A DNA stretch of 54,562 nt from Methylobacterium gregans (GTDB lineage: Bacteria > Pseudomonadota > Alphaproteobacteria > Rhizobiales > Beijerinckiaceae), in the NCBI RefSeq assembly GCF_022179245.1, contig NZ_BPQM01000070.1, positions 1 through 54,562 of the forward strand, given 5' to 3'. The notes under the pieces are model-generated. The model was given only the letters and a program-made list of their open reading frames with translations. It did no database searches and was not told where the DNA came from. The translations under genes were made by a program, and so were the position numbers. Of this stretch, positions 41,803-49,869 are shown in pieces (the first letter of the stretch is position 1; each line of letters begins with the position of its first letter).

Positions 41803-42072
41803 ATGCAGCCGGTCACGATCTACACCACGGCTTGGTGCCCCTACTGCTCGGCGGCCAAGAGCCTGCTGAAGGAGAAGGGCGTCGCCTTCCAGGAAATCGA
41901 CGTCGAGAAGAGTTCGGGCGCCCGTGCCACGATGGTGCAGCGGGCCGGTGGTCGTACCAGCGTGCCGCAGATCTTCGTCGGCGAGACGCATGTCGGCGGC
42001 TGCGACGACCTCTACGCGCTCGAGCGCGGCGGCAAGCTGGACCCGCTCCTGAAGGACGCGGCCGATGCCTGA
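41803..42072 (+). CDS. grxC: Glutaredoxin 3
   Basis: This 89-residue dithiol glutaredoxin has the redox site C12-P-Y-C15 in TTAWCPYCSAAKSLL, the glutathione-binding segment TSVPQIFVGETHVGGCDDL and normal length. It reduces disulfides and glutathione mixed disulfides in the cytoplasm. ATG 41803 starts exactly at the family N-terminus. Its end overlaps the following nitrilase-family gene by eight bases, so they are co-translated. Confidence 0.95.
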   Translation: MQPVTIYTTAWCPYCSAAKSLLKEKGVAFQEIDVEKSSGARATMVQRAGGRTSVPQIFVGETHVGGCDDLYALERGGKLDPLLKDAADA

Positions 42073-42922
42073 GGCCCGGACTTTCGTCGCCGCCTGCGTG
42101 CAGATGCGTTCGGGCCGCGAGATGCTGGCGAACCGCGACGCGGCCGTCGCCGGCGTGCGCGAGGCGGTCGCCGCCGGCGCGCAGTACGTCCAGACACCCG
42201 AGATGACCTCTCTGGTCGAGCGCAGCCGCGAGCGTCTGTTCGCGGTCGTGACCGAGCAGGACGCCGACCCGACGCTCGCCGCGCTCCGCGAGACCGCGCG
42301 CGAGACCGGGTCCGTGGTGCAGATCGGCTCGCTGGCGATCCGCAACGGGGACAAGGTCGCCAACCGGGCCTTCCTGATCGGCCCCGACGGCGAGATCCTG
42401 GCTGCCTACGACAAGCTTCACCTCTACGACGTCGACCTGCCGAACGGCGAGCGCTGGCGGGAATCCGCGACCTACACGGGCGGCGCCTGCGCGGTGGTGG
42501 CGGAGATGCCCTGGGCCGCGATCGGGCTCGGCATCTGCTACGATATCCGCTTCCCCGCCCTGTTCCGGGCGCTGGCCGAGGCCGGCGCCGACGTGCTGAC
42601 CGCACCCGCCTGCTTCACCCAGCAGACCGGCGAGGCGCACTGGCACGTGCTGCATCGGGCGCGGGCCATCGAGACCGGCTCCTTCATGATCTCGGCCGCG
42701 CAGGGCGGGCGCCACGAGGACGGGCGCGACACCTACGGCCACTCGATCATCGTCGATCCCTGGGGCCGCGTGCTGGCGGATGCCGGCGGAGCGGAGCCCG
42801 GGATCATCCTGGCCGAGATCGATCTCGCCCGCGTCGCCGACGCGCGGGCGCGGATCCCGACCCTGCAACACGCCAAGCCCTTCCGGGTGGAGCGGGTGGG
42901 CGCCGGGGATACCATCGGCTAG
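42065..42922 (+). CDS. Nitrilase-family carbon-nitrogen hydrolase
   Basis: This 285-residue cytoplasmic amidase shows the Glu46, Lys117, Cys158 triad (VQTPEM, YDKLHLYD, GLGICYDIRFP). It is of the Nit1/NIT2 type, which deaminates dead-end products such as deaminated glutathione or omega-amides. The link to glutaredoxin in one transcript fits a role in glutathione repair. It has the usual LHRARAIETGSFMISAAQGG segment. The start overlaps grxC, and the exact substrate is not read from sequence. Confidence 0.9.
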   Translation: MPEARTFVAACVQMRSGREMLANRDAAVAGVREAVAAGAQYVQTPEMTSLVERSRERLFAVVTEQDADPTLAALRETARETGSVVQIGSLAIRNGDKVANRAFLIGPDGEILAAYDKLHLYDVDLPNGERWRESATYTGGACAVVAEMPWAAIGLGICYDIRFPALFRALAEAGADVLTAPACFTQQTGEAHWHVLHRARAIETGSFMISAAQGGRHEDGRDTYGHSIIVDPWGRVLADAGGAEPGIILAEIDLARVADARARIPTLQHAKPFRVERVGAGDTIG

Positions 42923-43072
42923 TCGCGGCGCGCCCTCCTCGCCGCGGCACCTCGAACGAAAGGGGAGGCGATCCGGGAAACGGCGGCACGGCCAGCGTTG
43001 CGGCCTGGACCCATTGCAGCCGCCCTCAAGAACCGCCACGTCTGATCACCGATCCCGTCACGCCAAACCGTC

Positions 43073-43525
43073 ATGATCCGCTACGCCCTCGTCTGCGAGG
43101 CCGGCCACGAGTTCGAGAGCTGGTTCCCGTCCTCCGAATCCTACGACGATCAGGTCGTCCGCGGCCTCGTCGCCTGCCCGATCTGCGACACGCCGAAGGT
43201 GGGCAAGGCCCTGATGGCGCCGCGGCTCGCGCGCACCGACCGTGCCCCCGCAGCCGTCGCGCCACCCGCGCAGGATGCCACCGTCCCGATGATCTCCGAG
43301 CCGGAGCGGCAGATGCGCGCGATGCTGCGGGCCTTCCGGGCGCACGTGATCGCGAACTCGGAAGCCGTGGGCCCGCGCTTCGCCGAGGAGGCGCGCAAGA
43401 TCCACTACGGCGAGAGCGAGGAGCGCTCGATCCACGGGCAGGCGAGCCCCGAGGAGGCGCGCGCCTTGATCGAGGAGGGGATCAGCGTCGCGGCGCTGCC
43501 GCCCGTGCCCGACGACCGGAACTGA
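43073..43525 (+). CDS. DUF1178 protein
   Basis: The 150-residue protein begins MIRYALVCEAGHEFESWFPSS and has CPICDT, a zinc-ribbon-like pair; C-x2-C completes the pattern with the N-terminal Cys and His. The middle is Ala/Pro-rich, and the end, FAEEARKIHYGESEERSIHGQA, is the conserved DUF1178 tail. Function is unknown. The gene often follows glutaredoxin and the carbon-nitrogen hydrolase in alphaproteobacteria. Its last 44 bases overlap the 3' end of the convergent dsbB. Confidence 0.88.
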   Translation: MIRYALVCEAGHEFESWFPSSESYDDQVVRGLVACPICDTPKVGKALMAPRLARTDRAPAAVAPPAQDATVPMISEPERQMRAMLRAFRAHVIANSEAVGPRFAEEARKIHYGESEERSIHGQASPEEARALIEEGISVAALPPVPDDRN

Positions 43526-44003
43526 GCGCAGCTTTTCCCGCGACCGAGGCGAGCACGAAGGCGATCACGGCGTTCCAGCCCGCGAGCGAGATCCCGACGA
43601 TGCGCAGAGCCGCGGTCGAGCAGTCTGTCACCCGCGTGATCGCCAGGGCGTCGCGGAAGCTGCCGAGATCCGCAGGGTTGGCCGAGCCCCCACCGCAATC
43701 GGTCGGCCCGGGCCAGAAGCCCCACTCGGCACCCGCATGGTAGACGCCGAGACCCGCGCCGTAGAGCAGGCCGGCCGCGGCGAGGCCGAGGGCTAGGCGC
43801 GCGAGCCGCTCGGGCAAGAACAGGCCGGCCAGCGCCAGCGGGATCGCCGCGTAGTAGGGCAGGCGCTCGGTCAGGCAGAGCTTGCACGGGCTGTAGCCGT
43901 AGACGTGCTCCAGCACGAGCGCAGCGCCGACGGTCAGCACGGAGCCGATCAGGACGGCCAGCGCCGCCCGCTTCAGACGCAACAGAGCGATCTCGTCGAT
44001 CAC
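43482..44003 (-). CDS. dsbB: Disulfide bond formation protein B
   Basis: DsbB reoxidises DsbA and passes electrons to quinones. The 173-residue protein has helices (LAVLIGSVLTVGAALVLEH, YYAAIPLALAGLF, LALGLAAAGLLYGAGLGVY) and two cysteine pairs in periplasmic loops: SPCKLCLTER and the second pair in TDCGG/TDCSTAA. It is of the short DsbB-like group in alphaproteobacteria. GTG 44003 overlaps the stop of the YqaA gene by four bases, so they are translationally coupled. The C-terminal end reads into DUF1178 on the other strand. Confidence 0.85.
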   Translation of the reverse strand: MIDEIALLRLKRAALAVLIGSVLTVGAALVLEHVYGYSPCKLCLTERLPYYAAIPLALAGLFLPERLARLALGLAAAGLLYGAGLGVYHAGAEWGFWPGPTDCGGGSANPADLGSFRDALAITRVTDCSTAALRIVGISLAGWNAVIAFVLASVAGKAALSSGRRARAAAPRR

Positions 44004-44581
44004 AGGACCACCTTGAACAGGACGAAGCCGAGGACGATCACGGCGACCGAGATCGCCGCGACCGCGTTGAGGTGCCGGTCGAGCACGCCGCGGATCTGCA
44101 CGCCGTAGCGGCCGAGAAGCGCCGCCAGCAGGAAGAAGCGCGCGCCACGGGTGAGGATCGACAGGACCGTGAACCAGAACAGGCTGTAATGGGCAAAGCC
44201 TGAAGTGATGGTCACGAGCTTGTAGGGGATCGGGGTCAGGCCTTTCAGGAGGATCACCCAGTGCCCGTAGGCGGCGTAGGATTCCTGAAAGGTCGCGGCC
44301 GAGTTCTGAAGGCCGTAGATCTTGATCAGCCATTGCCCGAGGGAGTCGAACAGCAGCGCGCCGATGGCGTAGCCGACGAGACCGCCGAGCACGGATGCCA
44401 CGGTGGTGATCGTAGCGTAGAACCACACGCGGTCCGGGCGGCTCACCGCCATCGGCACGAGCATCACGTCGGGCGGGACAGGGAAGAATGAACTCTCGGC
44501 GAAAGCGACGGCGCCGAGCGCCCAGGGCGCTGACGGCTTTCCGCTGAGCGCGAGTATCCACTCGTAGAGGCGGCGGATCAT
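44000..44581 (-). CDS. YqaA/DedA-family membrane protein
   Basis: This 193-residue integral membrane protein has a VTT-type fold: PWALGAVAFAESSFFPVPPDVMLVPMAV, TTVASVLGGLVGYAIGALLFD, GLTPIPYKLVTITSGFAHYSL and a final span (AAISVAVIVLGFVLFKVVL). The FFPVPPD and TPIPYK pieces mark re-entrant loops thought to move lipids or ions. Substrates in this family are not settled. It precedes and overlaps dsbB. The ATG at 44581 fits the family start MIRRLYEWIL. Confidence 0.88.
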   Translation of the reverse strand: MIRRLYEWILALSGKPSAPWALGAVAFAESSFFPVPPDVMLVPMAVSRPDRVWFYATITTVASVLGGLVGYAIGALLFDSLGQWLIKIYGLQNSAATFQESYAAYGHWVILLKGLTPIPYKLVTITSGFAHYSLFWFTVLSILTRGARFFLLAALLGRYGVQIRGVLDRHLNAVAAISVAVIVLGFVLFKVVL

Positions 44582-44637
44582 GCAGGTCCGGGATCGTACG
44601 GTCGGGAGAGCGCGGCTCTTTGAGCACAGCCGCGCGG

Positions 44638-44657
44638 CCGATGCCAGCGGGCATCGG
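44638..44657. terminator. Stem-loop between pao genes and yqaA
   Basis: CCGATGCC and GGCATCGG form an 8-bp perfect stem around AGCG, in the 131-bp gap after paoC. No T run follows on either strand, so termination is uncertain. Confidence 0.35.
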
Positions 44658-44712
44658 CAGTATTCCCGGCCGGCCCCATAACGACGATGGGAACCGGCCG
44701 GAGAGGGATGCG

Positions 44713-46932
44713 TCAGGCCGCGTCTGGCATCCGTTCGAGCAGCTTGTCGAGGGTGAGAGGATAGTCCCGCACCCGGATGCCGGTGGCGTTGTAGATCGCG
44801 TTCGCGACCGCCGCGCCGACGCCGCAGATGCCGAGTTCGCCCACGCCCTTCGCCTTCATCGGCGACGACATCGGGTCGACCTCATCGAGGAAGATCACCT
44901 CCTGGTGCGGGATATCGGCGTGGACCGGGACCTCGTAGCCGGCGAGATCGTGGTTGACGAAGAAGCCGCGGCGCGTGTCGACCGAGAGCTTCTCCATCAG
45001 CGCCGCGCCGGTCCCCATCACCATCCCGCCGATGACTTGGCTGCGGGCGGATTTCGGGTTGAGGATGCGACCGGCCGCGCAGACGCACAGCATCCGCCGC
45101 ACGCGGACCTCCGCGGTGTCGACATCGACCGCGACCTCGACGAAATGGGCGCCGAAGGTCGATTGCTGCTGCTGCTCGGTGAGCTTGCCGAACTCGATCA
45201 TGTCCTCGGCCGCGATCGCGCCGTCCCGTACCGCCTCGGTGAGCGGCACGGCGCGGTTGCCCGAGCGGACCTGCCCGTCCTCGAACACCGCGTCGGTCGC
45301 GTTGAAACCGAGGCGTTGCGCAACACTCTCGCGCAATTTCACGCAGGCGGCGTAGACGCCCGCGGTCGCAGAATTCGCGCCGAACTGCCCACCGGACCCG
45401 GAGGAGACCGGAAAGTCCGAGTCGCCCAGCCGCACCGTCACCTGTTCCAGCGGCACGCCCATCATCTCGGCCGCCGTCTGCGCGATGATGGTGTAGCTGC
45501 CGGTGCCGATATCGGTCATGTCGGTCTCGACGATGACCGTGCCCGTTCCGTCCAGACGAACCCGGGCGCCGGACTTCATCACGAGGTTGTTGCGGAAGGC
45601 CGCGGCCATCCCCATTCCGACGAGCCAGCGCCCCTCCCGGACGGCGCCGGGCCGCGCATCGCGGCGGGACCAGCCGAACCGCTCGGCGCCGAGCCGCAGA
45701 CAACCGACGAGGTCGCGGTGGGAGAAGGGCCGCTCCGGGTCGTTCGGATCGACCTGGGTGTCGTTGCGGACGCGGAACTCCACCGGGTCGAGACCGAGCT
45801 TCTCCGCCATCTCGTCCATGGCGACCTCGAGCACCATCAGGCCCGGCGCCTCGCCGGGCGCCCGCATGGCGTTGCCCTCGGGCAGGTCCAACTCCGCGAG
45901 CTTCATCGCGGTGAGCCGGTTCGCGCCCGCGTAGAGGAGCTTGGTCTGGCTCACCGCCGTCTCGGGGCTGCCCTCTGGCAAGTTGCCGGACGTGCTCTCG
46001 TGGGCGATCGCCGTGATCGTTCCGTCCGCGGTGGCGCCGATGCGCACGCGCTGGATCGTGGCCGGCCGATGGGTGGTGTTGTTGGCGATGAGGGGGCGCG
46101 TCAGCGCGACCTTGACCGGGCGTCCGGCCGCCTTGGCGCCCAGCGCCGCGAGGATCGCGTCGGCGCGCACGAAGAGCTTGCCGCCGAAGCCGCCGCCCAC
46201 GTAGGGCGCGTCCAGACGGACCTTCTCTTTCGGCAGGCCCAGCATCTTGGCGATGCTGCCGTGGCCCCAGCCGATCATCTGGTTGGAGGTCCAGAGCGTG
46301 AGCCGGTCGCCTTCCCAGGCCGCCAGCGTCGCGTGCGGCTCCATCATGGCGTGGCTCTCGTCGGCCGTCGTGTAGCGCGCGTCGAGGGTGACGGGCGCCT
46401 GCGCGAAGGCCGCCTCGAAGTCGCCGATACGCTCCTCGCCGTTCCCGCCGCTGCCCTCGCCGCTGTCGGCGGGCACGGGCTGGGCCGACTTGGCCGCGGC
46501 GGCGAGATCGAAGCGACCCTCTTCCGGTGCGTAGTCGACCCTCACCAGAAAGGCGGCCGCACGGGCCTGCTCGAAGGTGTCCGCCACCACCACGGCGATG
46601 GCCTGATGGTAGTGCTGGATCACATCGCCGCCGAAAATGTAGGCGACGTTCATCACGCCGCGCTTGATGCGGGGCGTGTCGAGCGTCGTCACGACCGCCA
46701 GCACGCCGGGCGCCTTCAGCGCCTCCGCCGTGTCGATGGCCGTGACGCGGCCCTTGGGGATGCTCGAGCCCAGCACGTAGCCGTAGGCTTGGTTCGCCAC
46801 GACGTCGTGGCGCTCGTAGGCGTAGGGCGCGGTGCCGGTGGTCTTGTACTTGCCGTCGATGCGGTCGGTCGCTTGGCCCACAACCTTGAGCCGGTCGATC
46901 GGGTTCGGGCCCGCGGGGGTATCGAACTTCAT
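44713..46932 (-). CDS. paoC: PaoC-type aldehyde oxidoreductase, molybdenum-binding subunit
   Basis: This 739-residue large subunit of the xanthine oxidase family holds the molybdopterin (cytosine dinucleotide form in E. coli PaoC). Seen are IDGKYKTTGTAPYAYE, PYVGGGFGGKLFVRADA, GSGGQFGANSATAGVY, ARDPGAV-type arginine stretches and the catalytic Glu699 in KGVGELGICGVGAAV. It oxidises aldehydes to acids. The order of the three genes and a 4Fe-4S motif in the FAD subunit point to the Pao rather than the xanthine type. The chaperone gene paoD (xdhC-like) is not next to it. Four bases separate it from paoB. Confidence 0.87.
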   Translation of the reverse strand: MKFDTPAGPNPIDRLKVVGQATDRIDGKYKTTGTAPYAYERHDVVANQAYGYVLGSSIPKGRVTAIDTAEALKAPGVLAVVTTLDTPRIKRGVMNVAYIFGGDVIQHYHQAIAVVVADTFEQARAAAFLVRVDYAPEEGRFDLAAAAKSAQPVPADSGEGSGGNGEERIGDFEAAFAQAPVTLDARYTTADESHAMMEPHATLAAWEGDRLTLWTSNQMIGWGHGSIAKMLGLPKEKVRLDAPYVGGGFGGKLFVRADAILAALGAKAAGRPVKVALTRPLIANNTTHRPATIQRVRIGATADGTITAIAHESTSGNLPEGSPETAVSQTKLLYAGANRLTAMKLAELDLPEGNAMRAPGEAPGLMVLEVAMDEMAEKLGLDPVEFRVRNDTQVDPNDPERPFSHRDLVGCLRLGAERFGWSRRDARPGAVREGRWLVGMGMAAAFRNNLVMKSGARVRLDGTGTVIVETDMTDIGTGSYTIIAQTAAEMMGVPLEQVTVRLGDSDFPVSSGSGGQFGANSATAGVYAACVKLRESVAQRLGFNATDAVFEDGQVRSGNRAVPLTEAVRDGAIAAEDMIEFGKLTEQQQQSTFGAHFVEVAVDVDTAEVRVRRMLCVCAAGRILNPKSARSQVIGGMVMGTGAALMEKLSVDTRRGFFVNHDLAGYEVPVHADIPHQEVIFLDEVDPMSSPMKAKGVGELGICGVGAAVANAIYNATGIRVRDYPLTLDKLLERMPDAA

Positions 46933-46935
46933 GGC

Positions 46936-47886
46936 TCAGGCCCTCGCCTGGTTGAGCACAGCGCCGAGGATCCGCTCGGCGAGCTTCAGCTTGAACGCGT
47001 TGTCGTGTGTGGGCCGCGCATCGGCAAAGACCCGGTCGGTGACGGCCTTGGCGCCTCTCTGCAGGTCGGCCTCGGCCGCCTCGACGCGCCATGGCTTGTG
47101 GGCAACGCCACCGAAAGCGACGCGTCCCGTGCCGTCCGCGCCGATCACGGCCGCCGCCGAGACCAGGGCATAGGCGTAGGAGGCCCGGTCGCGGACCTTC
47201 CGGTAGATATGCGTGCCAGGAACCGGTTTCGGCAGCGTGACCGCCGTGATGAGCTCGCCGGGCTTCAAGGTCGTGTCGACCTCGGGCCTGTCCTCGGGCA
47301 GGCGATGGAAGTCGGCGATCGCGATCTTTCGCTCTGCGCCCGTCGCGTCGACCGTCTCGACGGTCGCATCGAGGACGCGCATGGCCACCGCCATGTCGCC
47401 CGGATACGTGGCGATGCAGGCGTCGCTGGACCCGATCACGGCGAGCTGCCGGCTCACCCCGTCAAGCGCCGAACAGCCTGAGCCCGGACGCCTTTTGTTG
47501 CAGGCCTGCGCGGTGTCGTAGAAGTACGGGCAGCGGGTGCGCTGGAGCAGGTTGCCCGCAGTCGTCGCCCGGTTGCGCAGCTGGCCCGAGGCGCCCGCGA
47601 CGATGGCGCGGGAGAGGACCCCGTAATCCTTGCGGACCCGGGCATCGGCGGCGAGGTCGGTGTTGCGCACCAGGGCGCCGATGCGCAGCCCACCCTCTGG
47701 CGTCGGCTCGATCGTGTCGAGGCCGAGGCCGTTCACGTCGACGAGGTGGGTCGGCGTCTCGATCTGCAGCTTCATCAGGTCGAGCAGGTTCGTGCCGCCC
47801 GCGATGAACTTCGCCTCGGGGTTCCGTGCCACGGACGCCGCCGCCTCGGCGGCCGTCGTCGGACGCTCGTAGCTGAAGGCCTTCAT
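46936..47886 (-). CDS. paoB: PaoB-type FAD-binding subunit with extra 4Fe-4S cluster
   Basis: This 316-residue subunit passes electrons from the iron-sulfur centres to FAD. The FAD loop is [13 protein letters not shown], with [13 protein letters not shown] following. The four cysteines C119, C129, C138 and C157 ([29 protein letters not shown]) are the marker of the PaoB subgroup and bind one additional 4Fe-4S cluster. Its start overlaps the paoA stop by four bases. Confidence 0.88.
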   Translation of the reverse strand: MKAFSYERPTTAAEAAASVARNPEAKFIAGGTNLLDLMKLQIETPTHLVDVNGLGLDTIEPTPEGGLRIGALVRNTDLAADARVRKDYGVLSRAIVAGASGQLRNRATTAGNLLQRTRCPYFYDTAQACNKRRPGSGCSALDGVSRQLAVIGSSDACIATYPGDMAVAMRVLDATVETVDATGAERKIAIADFHRLPEDRPEVDTTLKPGELITAVTLPKPVPGTHIYRKVRDRASYAYALVSAAAVIGADGTGRVAFGGVAHKPWRVEAAEADLQRGAKAVTDRVFADARPTHDNAFKLKLAERILGAVLNQARA

Positions 47887-48479
47887 GCGCGCCCCCGGTT
47901 CGTCTCGATCCCCGCGACCTCGGTCACCGCCTCGACGATGTTGGAATAGGCCCCGCAGCGGCAGAGATTGCCGCTCATGCGCTCACGGATCTCGGCCTCC
48001 GTGATCTCCGGCGCCGCGTCGAGATCGGCGGTGACGTGGCTCGGGATGCCGGCCCGGATCTCGTCGAGCACCGCGACACCCGAGCAGATCTGCCCCGGCG
48101 TGCAGTAGCCGCACTGGTAGCCGTCGTGGCGAATGAAGGCGGCCTGCATCGGGTGCAGGCTGTCGGGCTGCCCCAACCCCTCGATCGTGGTGATCTCCGA
48201 GCCCTGATGCATCACCGCGAGCGTCAGGCAGGCGTTGAGGCGGCGCCCGTCGACGATCACCGTGCAGGCACCGCACTGGCCGTGGTCGCAGCCCTTCTTG
48301 GAGCCGGTCAGACGGAGGTGCTCACGCAGGGCGTCCAGCAGGCTGGTGCGGGTATCGAGTTCGAGGTCCCGCCTCTCGCCGTTCACCGCGAAGGCCACTC
48401 TGGCGAGCACGGGCGTATCATCGTCCGGCCTGTCTATGCCGGCGGGCGAGGCCGCAGCGGCGGATGCGTCCACCATCAA
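47883..48479 (-). CDS. paoA: PaoA-type 2Fe-2S subunit, without Tat signal
   Basis: This 198-residue subunit carries two 2Fe-2S clusters: plant-type site C64, C69, C72 and C84 ([22 protein letters not shown]) and second site C123, C126, C173 and C175 ([16 protein letters not shown]). E. coli PaoA has a twin-arginine signal; here the N-terminus ([17 protein letters not shown]) has no arginine pair or hydrophobic core, so the enzyme is predicted to stay in the cytoplasm. It is the first gene of the pao operon. Confidence 0.88.
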   Translation of the reverse strand: MMVDASAAAASPAGIDRPDDDTPVLARVAFAVNGERRDLELDTRTSLLDALREHLRLTGSKKGCDHGQCGACTVIVDGRRLNACLTLAVMHQGSEITTIEGLGQPDSLHPMQAAFIRHDGYQCGYCTPGQICSGVAVLDEIRAGIPSHVTADLDAAPEITEAEIRERMSGNLCRCGAYSNIVEAVTEVAGIETNRGRA

Positions 48480-48674
48480 GTCTCTCCGGTTCAGAGCGTC
48501 TTCCGGCCCGCCACCTTGAAGCGCCGAACCGTAGGAGCGGCGGCCGGCTGACGCGCGGACAGTTCAGATCGGCTCCAAACTAGGGTGCTCGCGCGCGACG
48601 ATCAGGGGGTCGAGCGGAACGGCATGACATCCGCGGACCTCCCGATCGGTGCGCCCCGGGGACTTGCCGCGGCT

Positions 48675-49607
48675 CTACCGTGGCGCGGTCGCCGGCGCGC
48701 CGCGCAGCAGGCGCAGCGGGTCGAAGCCAGGAGCCGATCCGCGCGGCTCGACCGCGACCGTCGCCGTTCGGCCGGAGACGAGGCGCACGCCTTCGGGCGC
48801 CGGATCAAGGGCGATCCGGACCGGTACGCGCTGGGCGAGGCGAACCCAGGCGAAGGTCGGGTTGACGTTGGCGAGCAGGCTGGAGCCTGCCGTGCGCTCC
48901 CGATCCTCGATGCCGCCCGCGAAACTCTCGACCCGGCCGGTCAGCGTCGTGCTCTCGCCCATCAGCCGGACGCTCGCCCGGTCGCCGACATGGATGCGCG
49001 GCAGCTTCGTCTCCTCGAAGTAGCCCTCGACCCGCAGGGTATCGCCGTCGATCAGCGCCATCACGCCGCGGCCAGTTGTGACATAGGCGCCGGGCCGAAG
49101 CTCCATATTGGTGATCCGCCCGTTCACCGAGGCCTGCACGGTGGAGCGAGCGAGGTTCAGCTTGGCGAGGTCCCGGTCCGCCGACGCCTGGTCATAGGCC
49201 GCCTTCGCCTCCAGGTTCGCCGCCCGTGCCGCCTCGACCTTCTGCTGGGAGACCGCGGCGTCGCTGAGCTTCGAGTAGCGGGCGTAGTCGGCCGCGGCCT
49301 GCTCGGCGCTGGCCCGCTTTCCCTCCACCAACGCCTCCGCCTGCCGCAGGGCCAGAGCAAAGCGATCGGGGTCGATCCGAAACAGGACGTCGCCCCGCCG
49401 CACCACTTGGTTGTCCTCGACTAGGACCTCGGTGACGAGGCCGGAGACGTCGGGCGCCACCGGCACCACGTCCGCGCGCACCCGGCCATCCCGGGTCCAG
49501 GGCGCCTCCATGTAGTAGTCCCACAGCGCGAGACCGACGACGATGGCGGTGGCCACCATCGCGAGGGTGACGAGAAATCGAAACGAGAGCGCGAGGAACC
49601 GGGGCAT
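48675..49607 (-). CDS. AaeA/EmrA-type membrane fusion protein
   Basis: The 310-residue periplasmic adaptor has an N-terminal anchor (SFRFLVTLAMVATAIVVGLALW), the lipoyl halves (TRDGRVRADVVPVAPDVSGL, LRPGAYVTTGRGVMALIDGD) and a coiled hairpin rich in Ala/Gln/Glu. It joins the FUSC permease to an outer-membrane channel in the manner of AaeA for aromatic acids. ATG 49607 (MPRFLALSF) is chosen; the frame to 49697 adds an unrelated piece. It ends the efflux operon. Confidence 0.85.
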   Translation of the reverse strand: MPRFLALSFRFLVTLAMVATAIVVGLALWDYYMEAPWTRDGRVRADVVPVAPDVSGLVTEVLVEDNQVVRRGDVLFRIDPDRFALALRQAEALVEGKRASAEQAAADYARYSKLSDAAVSQQKVEAARAANLEAKAAYDQASADRDLAKLNLARSTVQASVNGRITNMELRPGAYVTTGRGVMALIDGDTLRVEGYFEETKLPRIHVGDRASVRLMGESTTLTGRVESFAGGIEDRERTAGSSLLANVNPTFAWVRLAQRVPVRIALDPAPEGVRLVSGRTATVAVEPRGSAPGFDPLRLLRGAPATAPR

Positions 49608-49659
49608 GGAGAGGACCGGACGAGAAGGCGGCGCGGGGCAGGGCGAACGCTGCGCGCGC

Positions 49660-49869
49660 TCACGAGGTGAGAGGCACCGCGACCGCGACGACGGCACCGA
49701 GAAGCAGCACGTAGAGGGCGAGGTCGAAGAGCGGCCTGTGCCAGACCAGCCGGTAGAGGCCGAGCCCGGCCAGCGCCCGCCTGATCGGCAGGCCGATGAC
49801 GAAGGCGATCAGCATCCACGCGGCGAGGCTCGGGACATAGACGCCGTAGAGGTCGAACTCACCCGTCAT
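49660..49869 (-). CDS. DUF1656 (AaeX-like) small membrane protein
   Basis: This 69-residue protein has two transmembrane helices (LAAWMLIAFVIGLPIRRAL and FDLALYVLLLGAVVAVAVPL) and the DUF1656 start EFDLYGVYVPSLAAWM. AaeX of E. coli, in the aaeXAB operon, is its counterpart; its role is not defined. It overlaps the FUSC gene by four bases and lies 52 bp before the fusion-protein gene. Confidence 0.9.
   Translation of the reverse strand: MTGEFDLYGVYVPSLAAWMLIAFVIGLPIRRALAGLGLYRLVWHRPLFDLALYVLLLGAVVAVAVPLTS

Noticed and set aside
44620..47481. 953-codon plus-strand frame opposite paoC and paoB
   Set aside because: Arg/His/Gly-rich shadow with no domain; the opposite strand codes for clear molybdoenzyme subunits.
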